Shown here: piece after piece, positions 8,447-17,196 of the stretch
Position numbering within the stretch: the first letter of the stretch is position 1
How the letters are laid out: the number at the start of each line of letters is the position of its first letter
DNA from: an uncultured Pseudobutyrivibrio sp.
Lineage (GTDB): Bacteria; Bacillota; Clostridia; Lachnospirales; Lachnospiraceae
Direction: 5' to 3'
Assembly (NCBI GenBank): GCA_900546435.1
Contig: URCQ01000003.1
Span: 62,001-126,000, forward strand
Length of the DNA stretch: 64,000 nt
Notes under the pieces: generated by a model
Database searches by the model: none
Told to the model about the DNA's origin: nothing
The model's input: the letters and a program-made list of their open reading frames with translations, nothing else
Translations under genes and position numbers: made by a program

Positions 8447-10504
8447 ATGGAAACGATAAAATATACCGGCAAGCTGCAGCGTTATTTTCAGGCACCGATT
8501 TATATGATTTTTTTGTTTGTTGCCGGAGATGTGTTAGTGTTCTTGCAAAACATAAAAGTGGGTGCGCTTTTTTCTATCTGCATTGTTGTTTATGCGGCCA
8601 TTGTTTTGTGGTTCTATCGTAGTTGCTCTGCAAAATTAGAAGAGGAAATCATACACTTTGCCACGCATTATGGGACGGTTCAGAAAAAGCTGTTAAATGA
8701 GTTTCAATTGCCGTATGCTCTTATGGATTACTCGGGTAAGATTCTTTGGGTAAATGAAGAATTTTCTCGTGTGACAGGAAGAGATAAGAATTACAATAAG
8801 TCGATTACATCTATTTTCAAAGAAATTACGCGAGAAGAGATTGAAAAAGCAGGCAATGATAATTTTGAGATTGCACTACCGTTTGGCGATCGTAAGTATA
8901 TAGCTAGTATGCAGCGTTTACAGTTCAACGAGGAGCAGGATGTAGATGCCATGGAAATCATGACAGAAGCAGACAATTTTAATTCGTTGATTGCACTTCT
9001 TCTATTTGACCAGACAGAGCTGGATTACTATAAAGAAGAAAATGAAAAGCAAAAACTTGTAGTTGCGCTCGTACATATTGATAATTATGAAGAAGTATTT
9101 GATTCCATTGAAGAAGTAAAACGTTCTTTGCTCACCGCGATTATTGATCGCAAGGTAAACAAATATTTTCAGAATATGGATGCGATTGTGCGCAAGCTGG
9201 ATCGTGATAAATTTATCGTACTTTTTCAGCAGCAGTATATGCAAAGGCTGGAAGAGGACAAGTTCTCTATTCTGGAAGATATCAAATCTACTAAGGCGGG
9301 AAATGAGCTGGAGATTACGCTCAGTATGGGATTTGGTATTGGTGGCAATTCTTATGTACAAAATGCAGAGTTTGCCCGCGTAGCTATTGACCTTGCGTTA
9401 GGACGTGGAGGTTCCCAGGCAGTTATTAAGAATAACAGTGATGTTTCTTATTATGGTGTGCGTGGTAAGGAAATCGAGCGCAATACGCGCGTCAAAGCCC
9501 GTGTGAAAGCACAGGCATTGCGTGAGATTATGGAAACGCGAGAAGAGATTATTATTATGGGTCATCCAATTGCGGATGTCGATTCTTTTGGTGCGGCGAT
9601 AGGTCTGTTTTGTGCAGCGCGCGAGATTCGTAAAAATGCAAAAATTGTACTCAATACGGTGACAAGCTCTTTGCGACCGCTCGTGGAATCTTTCTCTGAA
9701 GCTGCCGGTTACCCGGAAGATATGTTTATTACATCAGAACAGGCAGAGGAGATTGCGGATGCACAGACATTGGTTATTGTGGTAGATACCAATCGTCCGA
9801 GCTATACGGATTGCCCAAGACTGTTAGAAATCAGCAAATCGATTGTGGTATTTGATCATCACAGACAAGGTAGTGAGCAGGTGGTAAATCCAATTCTTTC
9901 CTATATTGAACCATATGCGTCTTCTGCTTGTGAAATGATTGCAGAAGTACTGCAGTATTTTTCAGAAAAAGTGCATTTGCATCCGAATGAATCGGATTGT
10001 ATTTATGCAGGAATTTTGATTGATACGAATAACTTTATGACAAAGACGGGTGTGCGTACATTTGAGGCGGCAGCATATTTGCGGCGTTGTGGTGCCGAGG
10101 TTACGCGTGTGCGAAAGCTTTTGCGTGAAGATATGTCGGCATACAAGGCGAGAGCGGAAGTGATTCGTCATGCGGAAGTATATCGAGGACTGTTTGCAAT
10201 TTCTATTTGTGAATCAGGACAATTAGAAAGCCCGACGGTTGTTGGTGCAAAAGCAGCAAATGAACTTTTAAATATCGTAGGGATCAAGGCATCGTTTGTT
10301 TTGACAGAGTTTCAACATAAAATCTATGTAAGCTCCCGCTCGATTGATGAAATTGATGTGCAGCACATCATGGAACGTTTGGGTGGCGGTGGTCATCTGA
10401 ATGTAGCGGGTGCACAGATTGAGAACAGTACGGTAGATGAAGTGAAACGTAAGATTGAAGATATTTTAGATATGATGATAGATGAAGGAGAAATCAAAAT
10501 ATGA
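8447..10504 (+). CDS. gdpP: Cyclic-di-AMP phosphodiesterase GdpP
   Basis: 685 residues with the full GdpP layout. Two membrane helices (about 16-34 and 38-57) are followed by a PAS-like domain (about 85-160), a degenerate GGDEF-like domain (about 195-320) and a DHH/DHHA1 phosphodiesterase (about 360-680). The DHH motif is FDHH at 469-472, with metal-site GHPIADVDSFGA near 372-383. The C-terminus ends with the substrate-binding GGGGH loop. The enzyme degrades c-di-AMP, which controls potassium and osmolyte balance and cell-wall stress responses, at the inner membrane. It overlaps rplI by 4 bases (ATGA). The gdpP-rplI-dnaB order is classic in Firmicutes. AAGGGAGAAT provides the ribosome binding site. 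Confidence 0.95.
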   Translation: METIKYTGKLQRYFQAPIYMIFLFVAGDVLVFLQNIKVGALFSICIVVYAAIVLWFYRSCSAKLEEEIIHFATHYGTVQKKLLNEFQLPYALMDYSGKILWVNEEFSRVTGRDKNYNKSITSIFKEITREEIEKAGNDNFEIALPFGDRKYIASMQRLQFNEEQDVDAMEIMTEADNFNSLIALLLFDQTELDYYKEENEKQKLVVALVHIDNYEEVFDSIEEVKRSLLTAIIDRKVNKYFQNMDAIVRKLDRDKFIVLFQQQYMQRLEEDKFSILEDIKSTKAGNELEITLSMGFGIGGNSYVQNAEFARVAIDLALGRGGSQAVIKNNSDVSYYGVRGKEIERNTRVKARVKAQALREIMETREEIIIMGHPIADVDSFGAAIGLFCAAREIRKNAKIVLNTVTSSLRPLVESFSEAAGYPEDMFITSEQAEEIADAQTLVIVVDTNRPSYTDCPRLLEISKSIVVFDHHRQGSEQVVNPILSYIEPYASSACEMIAEVLQYFSEKVHLHPNESDCIYAGILIDTNNFMTKTGVRTFEAAAYLRRCGAEVTRVRKLLREDMSAYKARAEVIRHAEVYRGLFAISICESGQLESPTVVGAKAANELLNIVGIKASFVLTEFQHKIYVSSRSIDEIDVQHIMERLGGGGHLNVAGAQIENSTVDEVKRKIEDILDMMIDEGEIKI

Positions 10505-10947
10505 AAGTGATTTTATTACAGGATGTGAAGTCCCTTGGAAAAAAGGGAGAGATTGTTAATGTAAGTGAAGGCTATGCAAGAAATATGCTGTTACCAAAGA
10601 AATTAGGTGTAGAAGCAAACAGCAAGAATTTAAATGATTTGAAGTTACAGAATCAGCATGCAGATAAAGTGGCGCAGGAGAATTTAGAAGCGGCACAGGC
10701 TATGGCGAAAAAGATCGAGGAATGGCTGGTAGAGACAAAGATCAAAACGGGCGAAGGCGGAAGAACGTTTGGTTCTGTTTCCTCTAAAGAAATCTGTGCG
10801 GCAGTCAAGGCACAATACAAGGAAACCATAGATAAGAAAAAAATACACATGGAAGAACCAATTCGTGCACAGGGAACCTACGAAGTTAAGGTAAAATTGC
10901 ATCCACAGGTAACCGCTGTGATGCGTGTACACGTATCAGGAGAATAG
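10501..10947 (+). CDS. rplI: 50S ribosomal protein L9
   Basis: 148 residues, normal for L9, which binds 23S rRNA domain V with its N-terminal domain and stretches a long helix to a C-terminal domain. The start MKVILLQDVKSLGKKGE and the following NVSEGYARNMLLPKKL are the classic L9 signature. The C-terminal half (about 75-148) includes GRTFGSVSSKEI. The start overlaps the gdpP stop by 4 bases, and the stop is one base before the dnaB start codon, so all three genes are translationally coupled. Confidence 0.97.
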   Translation: MKVILLQDVKSLGKKGEIVNVSEGYARNMLLPKKLGVEANSKNLNDLKLQNQHADKVAQENLEAAQAMAKKIEEWLVETKIKTGEGGRTFGSVSSKEICAAVKAQYKETIDKKKIHMEEPIRAQGTYEVKVKLHPQVTAVMRVHVSGE

Positions 10948-10948
10948 T

Positions 10949-12286
10949 ATGGAAGAAGCGTTAATCAAACGAGTGATGCCGAACAGCCTAGAGGCAGAAC
11001 AATCTGTTGTTGGCTCTATGATTATGGATCGTGATGCGATTGTTGCCGCATCTGAGATTTTGATCAAAGAAGATTTTTACCATCAGCAATATGGTCAGAT
11101 ATTTGAAGCAATTGTAGAGTTATACAACAGTGGCCAGGCAGTGGATGTTATTACTTTGCAGAACAAGCTGCGTGAAAAGGATGTACCACCGGAAGTAAGT
11201 AGTGTGCAGTATATCAGTGACTTAGTAGCGGCTATTCCGGTTACCGTAAATACAGAAGCATATGCTCAGATTGTCAAGGACAAGGCACTTCTTCGTCAGA
11301 TTATTAGAGTTAATCAGGAAATAGAAAATGACTGCTATAATGGCAAACAAGGCGTGACAGAGATTTTAGAAAAGACAGAGCATGATATTTTTGCATTGGT
11401 ACAGAACCATGGAAATGCAGAATATGTTCCGATTCGTCAGGTCGTTATGAATGCCATTCATAAAATTGAGCAGGCATCAAAACAGAAAGGTGCTGTCACC
11501 GGTATTCCGACGGGCTTTATCGATTTAGACTATCAGACGGCTGGATTGCAGCCATCGGATCTGATTCTGATTGCAGCACGTCCTTCTATGGGAAAAACAG
11601 CGTTTGTTTTGAACCTGGCGCAGTATGTTGCCTTTCATGAAGATTTATGTACAGCAATTTTTTCTTTGGAAATGTCAAAGGAACAGCTCGTAAACCGTCT
11701 GTTCTCTTTGGAATCGCGCGTGGATGCGCAGAAATTGCGTACCGGTAATTTACAGGAATCAGAATGGGAAAAGCTGATAGAGGGTGCAGGTATTATTGGT
11801 AATTCTCATCTGATCATTGATGATACGCCGGGTATCAGCATATCAGAACTCCGCAGTAAGTGTCGTAAATATAAAATGGATCAGGATTTGCGTCTGATTA
11901 TTATCGACTATTTACAGTTGATGAGTGGCTCTGGTCGTTCGGAATCCAGACAGCAGGAGATCTCAGAGATTTCAAGATCTTTAAAGGCACTTGCCAGGGA
12001 ATTAAATGTACCGGTAATTGCCTTATCGCAGTTATCCCGTGCGGTAGAACAGCGTCCGGATCACAGACCGATGCTTTCAGATCTGCGTGAATCCGGAGCG
12101 ATCGAGCAGGATGCCGATGTGGTAATGTTTATTTACCGTGACGATTATTATAATAAAGATACAGACCTGAAAAATATTTCTGAAATTATTGTGGCAAAGC
12201 AAAGAAACGGCCCGATCGGTACGATTAATCTTGCATGGCTGCCGGAATACACGAAGTTTGGCAATTTAGATCATACGCAGCAATAA
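10949..12286 (+). CDS. dnaB: Replicative DNA helicase DnaB
   Basis: 445-residue hexameric helicase that unwinds DNA at the replication fork and recruits primase. The N-terminal DnaB domain starts PNSLEAEQSVVGSM. The RecA-like domain has Walker A ARPSMGKTAF near residue 215, Walker B LIIIDYLQLMSG near 315, and the arginine-finger region SDLRESGAIEQDADVV. ATG 10949 is preferred over a GTG-type in-frame codon upstream because TCAGGAGAAT precedes it, one base after rplI. Length is normal. No intein or insertion is present. Confidence 0.97.
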   Translation: MEEALIKRVMPNSLEAEQSVVGSMIMDRDAIVAASEILIKEDFYHQQYGQIFEAIVELYNSGQAVDVITLQNKLREKDVPPEVSSVQYISDLVAAIPVTVNTEAYAQIVKDKALLRQIIRVNQEIENDCYNGKQGVTEILEKTEHDIFALVQNHGNAEYVPIRQVVMNAIHKIEQASKQKGAVTGIPTGFIDLDYQTAGLQPSDLILIAARPSMGKTAFVLNLAQYVAFHEDLCTAIFSLEMSKEQLVNRLFSLESRVDAQKLRTGNLQESEWEKLIEGAGIIGNSHLIIDDTPGISISELRSKCRKYKMDQDLRLIIIDYLQLMSGSGRSESRQQEISEISRSLKALARELNVPVIALSQLSRAVEQRPDHRPMLSDLRESGAIEQDADVVMFIYRDDYYNKDTDLKNISEIIVAKQRNGPIGTINLAWLPEYTKFGNLDHTQQ

Positions 12287-12314
12287 ACTGTCGAAATCTT
12301 ACGATTAGTTTTGC

Positions 12315-12343
12315 TTGTCCGCCTTTCTGTAAGCGTATATACT
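12315..12343 (+). promoter_or_regulatory. Possible promoter of the MerR-type gene
   Basis: TTGTCC (12315-12320) and TATACT (12338-12343) are 17 bases apart, about 50 bases upstream of the TTG start codon. The -35 match is moderate. Confidence 0.35.
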
Positions 12344-12392
12344 TAAACTATACATAAAAGAGAGCAGTATATATACAGGAAGGACTGGTTTT

Positions 12393-13088
12393 TTGGAAAA
12401 AGTACGATATATGATTTCGGATGCAGCACGGATGGTGGCATTAGAGCAGCATGTGCTCCGCTATTGGGAAGATGAACTGCAGCTCGATATCCCACGCAAC
12501 GAAATGGGGCATCGTTACTATACAGATGATAATATCAAAGAAATTCTTCGTATTAAGGATCTGCGGGAAAAAGGATATCAGCTCAAGGCAATCCGTATGT
12601 ATTTAAAGAAAGAAAAGCGCAACGAAGAAAAAGAGCAGGAAGCCAGAAAGAAGCATGTGGACTTGGATGGATTTGTAACGCTGACCTCTGCCAAGGAATT
12701 GGGATTCGGAGAAGATGTCGATTCGGAGTGTGCGATAGATACGGCTGCAGATACAGCAGCAGATGCAGGGCATATGATCAGCAGGTCAGAAGAAAGCCAG
12801 GTATCTGCCGAAACGCAGGAACAGGCGCGTATCCGAGTAGAGCAATTTCAAAAGTTGATGACAGAGATTGTGGCAAATGCCATGCGTGAGAACAATGAGG
12901 TGCTGACAACGCACGTGGAAGAACGTATTCTAAAAGAAATGAATTATCTCATGCAGGAACATTATCAGCTGGAAGAGGATCATTATAAGAAATTGGATGA
13001 AGCGATTCGTAGTAATTTACGAAAAAAGCGAAGCCGTGGCGTTAAATGGATACTTCCGACAAGAAAATCAGAGAATAGAGAAAAATAA
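12393..13088 (+). CDS. MerR-family DNA-binding protein
   Basis: 231 residues starting with TTG behind AGGAAGGA. The N-terminal 70 residues are a MerR winged helix (MISDAARMVALEQHVLRYW, then GHRYYTDDNIKEI). The rest is highly charged, with an acidic/Ala-rich linker (about 105-145), a predicted coiled coil (about 145-215) and a very basic tail (RKKRSRGVKW). No metal-binding cysteines of the classic MerR effectors are seen. This architecture, DNA-binding head plus coiled coil, resembles structural or chromosome-organising proteins such as RacA as much as a transcription activator. It is a single-gene unit closed by a terminator. The DNA-binding call is good; the role is unknown. Confidence 0.75.
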   Translation: MEKVRYMISDAARMVALEQHVLRYWEDELQLDIPRNEMGHRYYTDDNIKEILRIKDLREKGYQLKAIRMYLKKEKRNEEKEQEARKKHVDLDGFVTLTSAKELGFGEDVDSECAIDTAADTAADAGHMISRSEESQVSAETQEQARIRVEQFQKLMTEIVANAMRENNEVLTTHVEERILKEMNYLMQEHYQLEEDHYKKLDEAIRSNLRKKRSRGVKWILPTRKSENREK

Positions 13089-13090
13089 AG

Positions 13091-13127
13091 AAAGCGACGT
13101 GATGAAAAATCATTACGTCGCTTTTCC
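13091..13127. terminator. Bidirectional terminator after the MerR-type gene
   Basis: A 14-bp stem (13091-13104 with 13111-13124, one G-U pair) with an A-rich loop and a T tract lies between convergent genes. Confidence 0.8.
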
Positions 13128-13135
13128 TGTAAACA

Positions 13136-13342
13136 TTAACCCTGTGCTTCTAAGAAGTTGTTGATTTCGTCTACTAACATGTCAGGGTCGATACCGTGTA
13201 CCATAGCAGCCTGCTCAATGGTCTCCATCTGGGATGATGGGCATCCCAAACAGTGCATGCCGATATTTAATAAAATTGGTGCTACGTTCTGATCAATCTG
13301 TAATAATTCACCAATCATAGTTGACTTATTTACTCTAGCCAT
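13136..13342 (-). CDS. DUF1858 (hybrid-cluster-protein-associated redox disulfide) protein
   Basis: 68 residues of the DUF1858 family. The segment IGMHCLGCPSS carries the Cys-x-x-Cys pair expected to form a redox disulfide or bind a metal. The N-terminal part (VNKSTMIGELLQID) is the usual helix. The start at 13342 is preceded by AAGGAGGATAAG; upstream in-frame ATGs are unlikely because they overlap the promoter. It sits next to a divergently transcribed ferredoxin, which fits a role in anaerobic redox chemistry, but the precise function is not known. Confidence 0.88.
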   Translation of the reverse strand: MARVNKSTMIGELLQIDQNVAPILLNIGMHCLGCPSSQMETIEQAAMVHGIDPDMLVDEINNFLEAQG

Positions 13343-13373
13343 GATTCTTATCCTCCTTATTTTCGATGGTGTT

Positions 13374-13402
13374 ATTATAATGCCTTTTTTTGCCTTTTGC
13401 AA
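13374..13402 (-). promoter_or_regulatory. Predicted sigma-A promoter of the DUF1858 gene
   Basis: On the minus strand TTGCAA (13402-13397) and TATAAT (13379-13374) are 17 bases apart, a near-consensus match 32 bases upstream of the start codon. Confidence 0.75.
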
Positions 13403-13429
13403 TTCATTATCTTGTTTTTAAATAAGAAC

Positions 13430-13458
13430 TTGTTTTTTCAAATTATTTGATTTATTAT
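13430..13458 (+). promoter_or_regulatory. Predicted sigma-A promoter of the ferredoxin gene
   Basis: TTGTTT (13430-13435) and TATTAT (13453-13458) are 17 bases apart, 55 bases upstream of the ferredoxin start codon. It is divergent from the DUF1858 promoter. Confidence 0.6.
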
Positions 13459-13513
13459 GTGGTTACAGCAGAATGCTGAATAATATGCGATAAGGTGATT
13501 GGAGGAATTAACA

Positions 13514-13684
13514 ATGGCATACGTAATTTCTGATTCATGTGTAAGCTGTGGAACATGCGAACCTGAATGTCCAGTAGGAGCTATCTCTCAGGGAGACAGC
13601 CAGTTCGAAATCGATGGATCTGCTTGTGTTGATTGTGGCACATGCGCAGGTGTTTGTCCTACAGGTGCTATCTCTCAGGAGTAA
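13514..13684 (+). CDS. 2[4Fe-4S] ferredoxin
   Basis: 56-residue clostridial-type ferredoxin, a soluble low-potential electron carrier for hydrogenase, pyruvate:ferredoxin oxidoreductase and Rnf-type reactions. Two complete cluster motifs, CVSCGTCEPECP and CVDCGTCAGVCP, lie in the usual internal repeat. The ATG at 13514 follows GGAGGAATTAACA, a very strong ribosome binding site that suggests high expression. It is monocistronic, with its own promoter and terminator. Confidence 0.97.
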   Translation: MAYVISDSCVSCGTCEPECPVGAISQGDSQFEIDGSACVDCGTCAGVCPTGAISQE

Positions 13685-13716
13685 TCCTAAGATAGTTACA
13701 TATCACAGACAAAGTA

Positions 13717-13748
13717 AAAGACGTCCGCGTGAGCGGGCGTCTTTTTTT
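13717..13748 (+). terminator. Rho-independent terminator after ferredoxin
   Basis: A 12-bp GC-rich stem (13717-13728 with 13733-13744) has a GTGA loop and runs into seven T residues. Confidence 0.9.
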
Positions 13749-13830
13749 CGTGTACGAAAGCAGTCTACGCAACGTAGATTGCTCGGAACCAAGTCCTGTG
13801 TTACGCTTCTTATAAGAGGAGGGGCACACT

Positions 13831-14304
13831 ATGGAGACAAAAGAGTTGGGAATGTTTATAGCGAAAAGGCGTACAGAACTGGGTATGACACAGGCACAAC
13901 TGGCAGAACGGTTACATGTGACCAATAAGGCAATTTCCAAATGGGAAAATGGAAGAGGACTACCGGACATAGCAAATGTAGAAGGATTGGCAGATGTGTT
14001 AGACCTGAGCTTGCAGGAATTGATGGAGTGTCGGATATGCCAGACGGAGGATGAGGCGGAAAATACGGAACAGGCATTGCGGGAAACGCTGGCATTTGCA
14101 CAGATAAAGATCAAAAAGGCAATCTTTAAATGTATTCCTGTGATAATGATAGCCTGGGGATTGATGTTTACTTTTGTATATGTTATGTGTATGTATATGG
14201 ATCTGGGTCAGCATCTGGAGTTGAGAGCAATTCTCATAGGATTTTTGGTATTGGAGGCTGGTTTGACAGGGAATATATGGAACACACTTGTGAGGAGGGA
14301 GTAG
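13831..14304 (+). CDS. XRE-family regulator with membrane helices
   Basis: 157 residues. The N-terminal 65 residues are a Cro/CI-type helix-turn-helix (RRTELGMTQAQLAERLHV, then AISKWENGRGLPDIA). After a linker, two hydrophobic stretches (about 98-120 and 128-146) suggest a membrane-anchored regulator, a layout common in Clostridia. GAGGAGG lies before the ATG. It is an isolated gene between two terminators, so its targets cannot be guessed. The DNA-binding call is sure; the membrane anchoring is read from hydrophobicity. Confidence 0.88.
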   Translation: METKELGMFIAKRRTELGMTQAQLAERLHVTNKAISKWENGRGLPDIANVEGLADVLDLSLQELMECRICQTEDEAENTEQALRETLAFAQIKIKKAIFKCIPVIMIAWGLMFTFVYVMCMYMDLGQHLELRAILIGFLVLEAGLTGNIWNTLVRRE

Positions 14305-14310
14305 ATAAAG

Positions 14311-14344
14311 AAAAGGTGATGGATGAAAAATCCATCACCTTTTG
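14311..14344. terminator. Bidirectional terminator between the XRE gene and mecA
   Basis: A perfect 13-bp stem (14311-14323 with 14331-14343) with A and T runs at either end lies between convergent genes. Confidence 0.88.
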
Positions 14345-14347
14345 CAT

Positions 14348-15100
14348 TTACAGTTTCGCTAACATACCAAGAGCATCGTCTGGGATGATCAAGGTGTAGT
14401 GTTCTTTAAAATAAGCATCCTGTCCGACAGAAAAATCTGCCTGTGAACCATATTCCGTCAGGATGTTGCAGGCTTTGTTGAATTCAGCAGGTGTGTGTTC
14501 ACTCTTGCTGATGACAAGATAAAAAATATCATCCGAAGGGCTCTTGTATAATGTGTTGCGACCATGATAAAAATCGCCGAGTACATGAGACAATCGGATC
14601 AGATCATCCAGAGAAGAGAAAGCAAATAATTTGATGATGTCTACGGGAACCTCAATGTCTTCTGCGTCCGGTAGATTAGCTTCTGCAGATTTGCCGACGC
14701 GTGCAGCGGCCGATTTTGCCTTGGAAAACAGCGATATAATATCGTCTGCAGCGGTTGGCGGATGCGGCATGTTGTCAACATAATCATCCATGTCGTAGTC
14801 ATCTTCATCCATATCTTCTGAGAAATGAGAAAATCTGGTGTCTAATTCATCTGGATATTCTACTTTCGTCACTATTAATAAAATGGAGTCAGCAGTGAGT
14901 GGAACAGCTTCAATCATCAAAGGAATATCCTCTGCGTCAAAGCCAAATTCATAAGAGGCCTTCTCCATCATTTCACGAAAAAGAGATTTAGCTTTTTCTG
15001 TGCCATAGGCGAGTTCGCTTAATTTTAAGTGCCTGCTATCGAGATCTTCTCTCGTAAGTGTGCAGCGAATCTGGTTATCGTTTACTTTTTCAATTTTCAT
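14348..15100 (-). CDS. mecA: Adaptor protein MecA
   Basis: 250 residues. The N-terminal domain (MKIEKVNDNQIRCTLTREDL, LFREMMEKASYEFGF) and the C-terminal ClpC-binding domain (from about 155, with the FSSLDDLIRLS segment and a YLVI strand) match MecA. MecA delivers substrates to the ClpCP protease and drives ClpC hexamer assembly. An acidic, disordered linker (about 88-130, SEDMDEDDYDMDDY) joins the two and makes the protein somewhat longer than the 218 residues of Bacillus MecA. The start at 15100 follows AAAGGATGTGATC. Substrates in this organism are not evident from context. Confidence 0.92.
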   Translation of the reverse strand: MKIEKVNDNQIRCTLTREDLDSRHLKLSELAYGTEKAKSLFREMMEKASYEFGFDAEDIPLMIEAVPLTADSILLIVTKVEYPDELDTRFSHFSEDMDEDDYDMDDYVDNMPHPPTAADDIISLFSKAKSAAARVGKSAEANLPDAEDIEVPVDIIKLFAFSSLDDLIRLSHVLGDFYHGRNTLYKSPSDDIFYLVISKSEHTPAEFNKACNILTEYGSQADFSVGQDAYFKEHYTLIIPDDALGMLAKL

Positions 15101-15147
15101 AAGATCACATCCTTTACAGAAAATTAGGTAAACTTATACCTATACAT

Positions 15148-15176
15148 ATTATAAACAATGAAAAAAACAAAGTAAA
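15148..15176 (-). promoter_or_regulatory. Predicted promoter of mecA
   Basis: On the minus strand TTTACT (15176-15171) and TATAAT (15153-15148) are 17 bases apart, 48 bases upstream of the mecA start codon. Confidence 0.5.
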
Positions 15177-15308
15177 GAAAGCAAGTATTAAAAATGTCTA
15201 AATTTGTTAAAAAAGTATAAACAATGTAGAAATGCCTTGCTTTTTAAAATTCAATTTGCTATAACGTATGCAAGAGGTGCTTTTCCGGTTCTAGGGAGGA
15301 GCAATATA

Positions 15309-16625
15309 ATGTCATATTTTCTATCTGATCGGTATGAGACGATACGCGTTTTGTATGAATCTACATATACACGGGTCGTGCTCGTCAAGACGATAGATAC
15401 CGGTGATCTATATGTTATCAAGGGTATTAGAAAGGACCCGGCCACACCGGAACATTTTTTTCTTGAAGCAAGTCTGCTACAGGATTTGAATCATCCTGGA
15501 ATTCCCATTCTACATGAAACACAAGAAGACGCATCGTTTTTTTATATTGTAGAAGAATATATTTATGGAGATTCTTTAGATCAGTACTTGCTTTATCATC
15601 AACACATTTCCCAGGATACATTTTTACAATTTGCCATGCAGTTGTGCAATATCATGGAATATCTGCATACAAGAAATCCAAATCCAATTTTATATTTGGA
15701 TTTAAAACCGGAACATATTATAGTATGCGGCAACCAGTTGAAATTAATCGACTTTGGCATTGCAAAGATTCTTACCAGTTCGGGAAATGATTTCCAAAAT
15801 TTTGGAACAAAAAAATATGCTGCACCAGAACAAAGGCACGGAGGTGCGGTGGACGAAAGAACCGATATTTATGCCGTTGGTAAAATCCTATCTTATATGC
15901 TTTTGTTTTTGCCAATCAAGAGTAGAATCGTATGCTTTCCGTTGATCGCAAGGACTCTTTGCTACGATAAAAAAAGGCGCATCACAAGCATAAGTCGCCT
16001 ACAGAATCGCCTGCAAAGGATACAGCAAAAAAACAAAAAAGAAAAGAAGAACAAAAAGCATCTCTTAAAACGTATTGCCGTTGTAGGAAACGAAGAAGGT
16101 GTGGGTTGTACACATGTGGCGGTGGCGCTGGTCTGCTATTTGAACCAGGCGGGGTTTTACGCGTATTACAAGAATGAGTCAGAACAGCCTATATTAGAGC
16201 GCATGCTGCAACAGGATATAGCTTGTATCAGACAGGATGGATTTATATATCACGAGTTTTTCCGAGGCTGTCTTACCTATGGCCCAGCAGTTGCAAAAAG
16301 TGAACTTTTGGAAGGAATACAAGTTGTGGATCGAGGATGCAAAGAGGATGACATGGCAGGTGCGACTATCTATGTCTGCAGTGGAAGAATCTGGCAGAAA
16401 CGACCATCCGATGCGGTATGGGCGACACGAAAAAATACAATTATCGTAGGAAATCATTTTTCACGTTATGATGCAAAAACATGTGCACGGGTATGGAAAC
16501 GACGTGTGTATTTGTTTCCTTATCAGCCGGATCCGTTTCATGCAACATGGGCAGTACGAAGACTTTTTTCAAGCATGCTAAAAAAGGAGTTGTTATGTGA
16601 AAAAGAAAAGCAGATGGATACATAA
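15309..16625 (+). CDS. Ser/Thr protein kinase fused to a degenerate MinD/ParA-like domain
   Basis: 438 residues. The first 235 or so are a Hanks-type kinase: Lys38 in YVIKG, Glu53 in helix C, catalytic Asp131 and Lys133 in YLDLKPEHI, DFG at 148-150 and AAPEQ at 171-175. The Asn that normally ends the catalytic loop is His136 and HRD reads YLD, so activity may be altered. A very basic linker (about 240-254) follows, then a second domain that begins RIAVVGNEEGVGCTH like the deviant Walker A of MinD/ParA/CpaE proteins, but with Cys in place of the P-loop Lys. No PASTA or membrane segment is present. The start follows AGGGAGGAG; a longer in-frame extension lacks a ribosome binding site. It overlaps the next gene by 29 bases. 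Confidence 0.82.
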   Translation: MSYFLSDRYETIRVLYESTYTRVVLVKTIDTGDLYVIKGIRKDPATPEHFFLEASLLQDLNHPGIPILHETQEDASFFYIVEEYIYGDSLDQYLLYHQHISQDTFLQFAMQLCNIMEYLHTRNPNPILYLDLKPEHIIVCGNQLKLIDFGIAKILTSSGNDFQNFGTKKYAAPEQRHGGAVDERTDIYAVGKILSYMLLFLPIKSRIVCFPLIARTLCYDKKRRITSISRLQNRLQRIQQKNKKEKKNKKHLLKRIAVVGNEEGVGCTHVAVALVCYLNQAGFYAYYKNESEQPILERMLQQDIACIRQDGFIYHEFFRGCLTYGPAVAKSELLEGIQVVDRGCKEDDMAGATIYVCSGRIWQKRPSDAVWATRKNTIIVGNHFSRYDAKTCARVWKRRVYLFPYQPDPFHATWAVRRLFSSMLKKELLCEKEKQMDT

Positions 16626-17196
16626 AAAGATTATGGGGTTTTACGGAACAAAAGAAGGTGTTGGATGTACGCATCTGGCACTTAGCGTGGCTAACTACCT
16701 GCATTCTGTAGAAAAATGGAAGGTACTGTATCTGGAAATGGGGAAATTCAGTCAGTTATATCCATTGATGCAGCAACAGCTGGTAGCATACGAAGATGTG
16801 ATTCTTTATCCGTATCTTGGTGTGCAGTATTTGATTTGCCCGACAGAAAAAGAAGCGATGCGGCAATGCGGGAAGTTTGACGGCATAGTAGTTATTGACT
16901 TTGGTGTCTGGGGAGAAACATTAAAAAAACTGCAAGGTATCTGTCAGCGGAATGTGGTGCTGGGAGGTATACAGCGATGGGAGCATGAGGTATATGTAAC
17001 CTGTATCAATAAGAATAAAAAAAGAAACGACATGGCGCAAATGGAATACTATAGCAGGCAAGTCGAAGGCTCGTTGCAGGTCTCCTTTTATAAAGAACAT
17101 CATGTGTGGATACGTCCGGTGCCACAGATAGCAGATCCTTTTGCATTAAAGAAAAAAGATATTGTTTTTTTAGAACAATGGTTACGCACAAAATAG
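16597..17196 (+). CDS. Degenerate MinD/ParA-like P-loop protein
   Basis: 199 residues starting at GTG behind AAAAAGGAG, inside the 3' end of the kinase gene. The N-terminus reads MGFYGTKEGVGCTHLALSVANYL, with the same GVGCTH replacement of a KGGVGKTT motif as the C-terminal domain of the kinase fusion. VVIDFGVWGE fits the Walker B-like strand. The lost P-loop Lys argues against normal ATP hydrolysis. The protein is shorter than true ParA/CpaE ATPases. Similar P-loop/kinase pairs occur near Tad-type pilus genes in Clostridia, but no pilus gene is present here. A terminator follows 116 bases after the stop. Function unknown; likely partner of the kinase fusion. Confidence 0.75.
   Translation: MKKKSRWIHKKIMGFYGTKEGVGCTHLALSVANYLHSVEKWKVLYLEMGKFSQLYPLMQQQLVAYEDVILYPYLGVQYLICPTEKEAMRQCGKFDGIVVIDFGVWGETLKKLQGICQRNVVLGGIQRWEHEVYVTCINKNKKRNDMAQMEYYSRQVEGSLQVSFYKEHHVWIRPVPQIADPFALKKKDIVFLEQWLRTK

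Noticed and set aside
15204..15308. N-terminal extension of the kinase fusion
   Set aside because: No ribosome binding site at its start, and the extension does not resemble kinase sequence; ATG 15309 has AGGGAGGAG before it.
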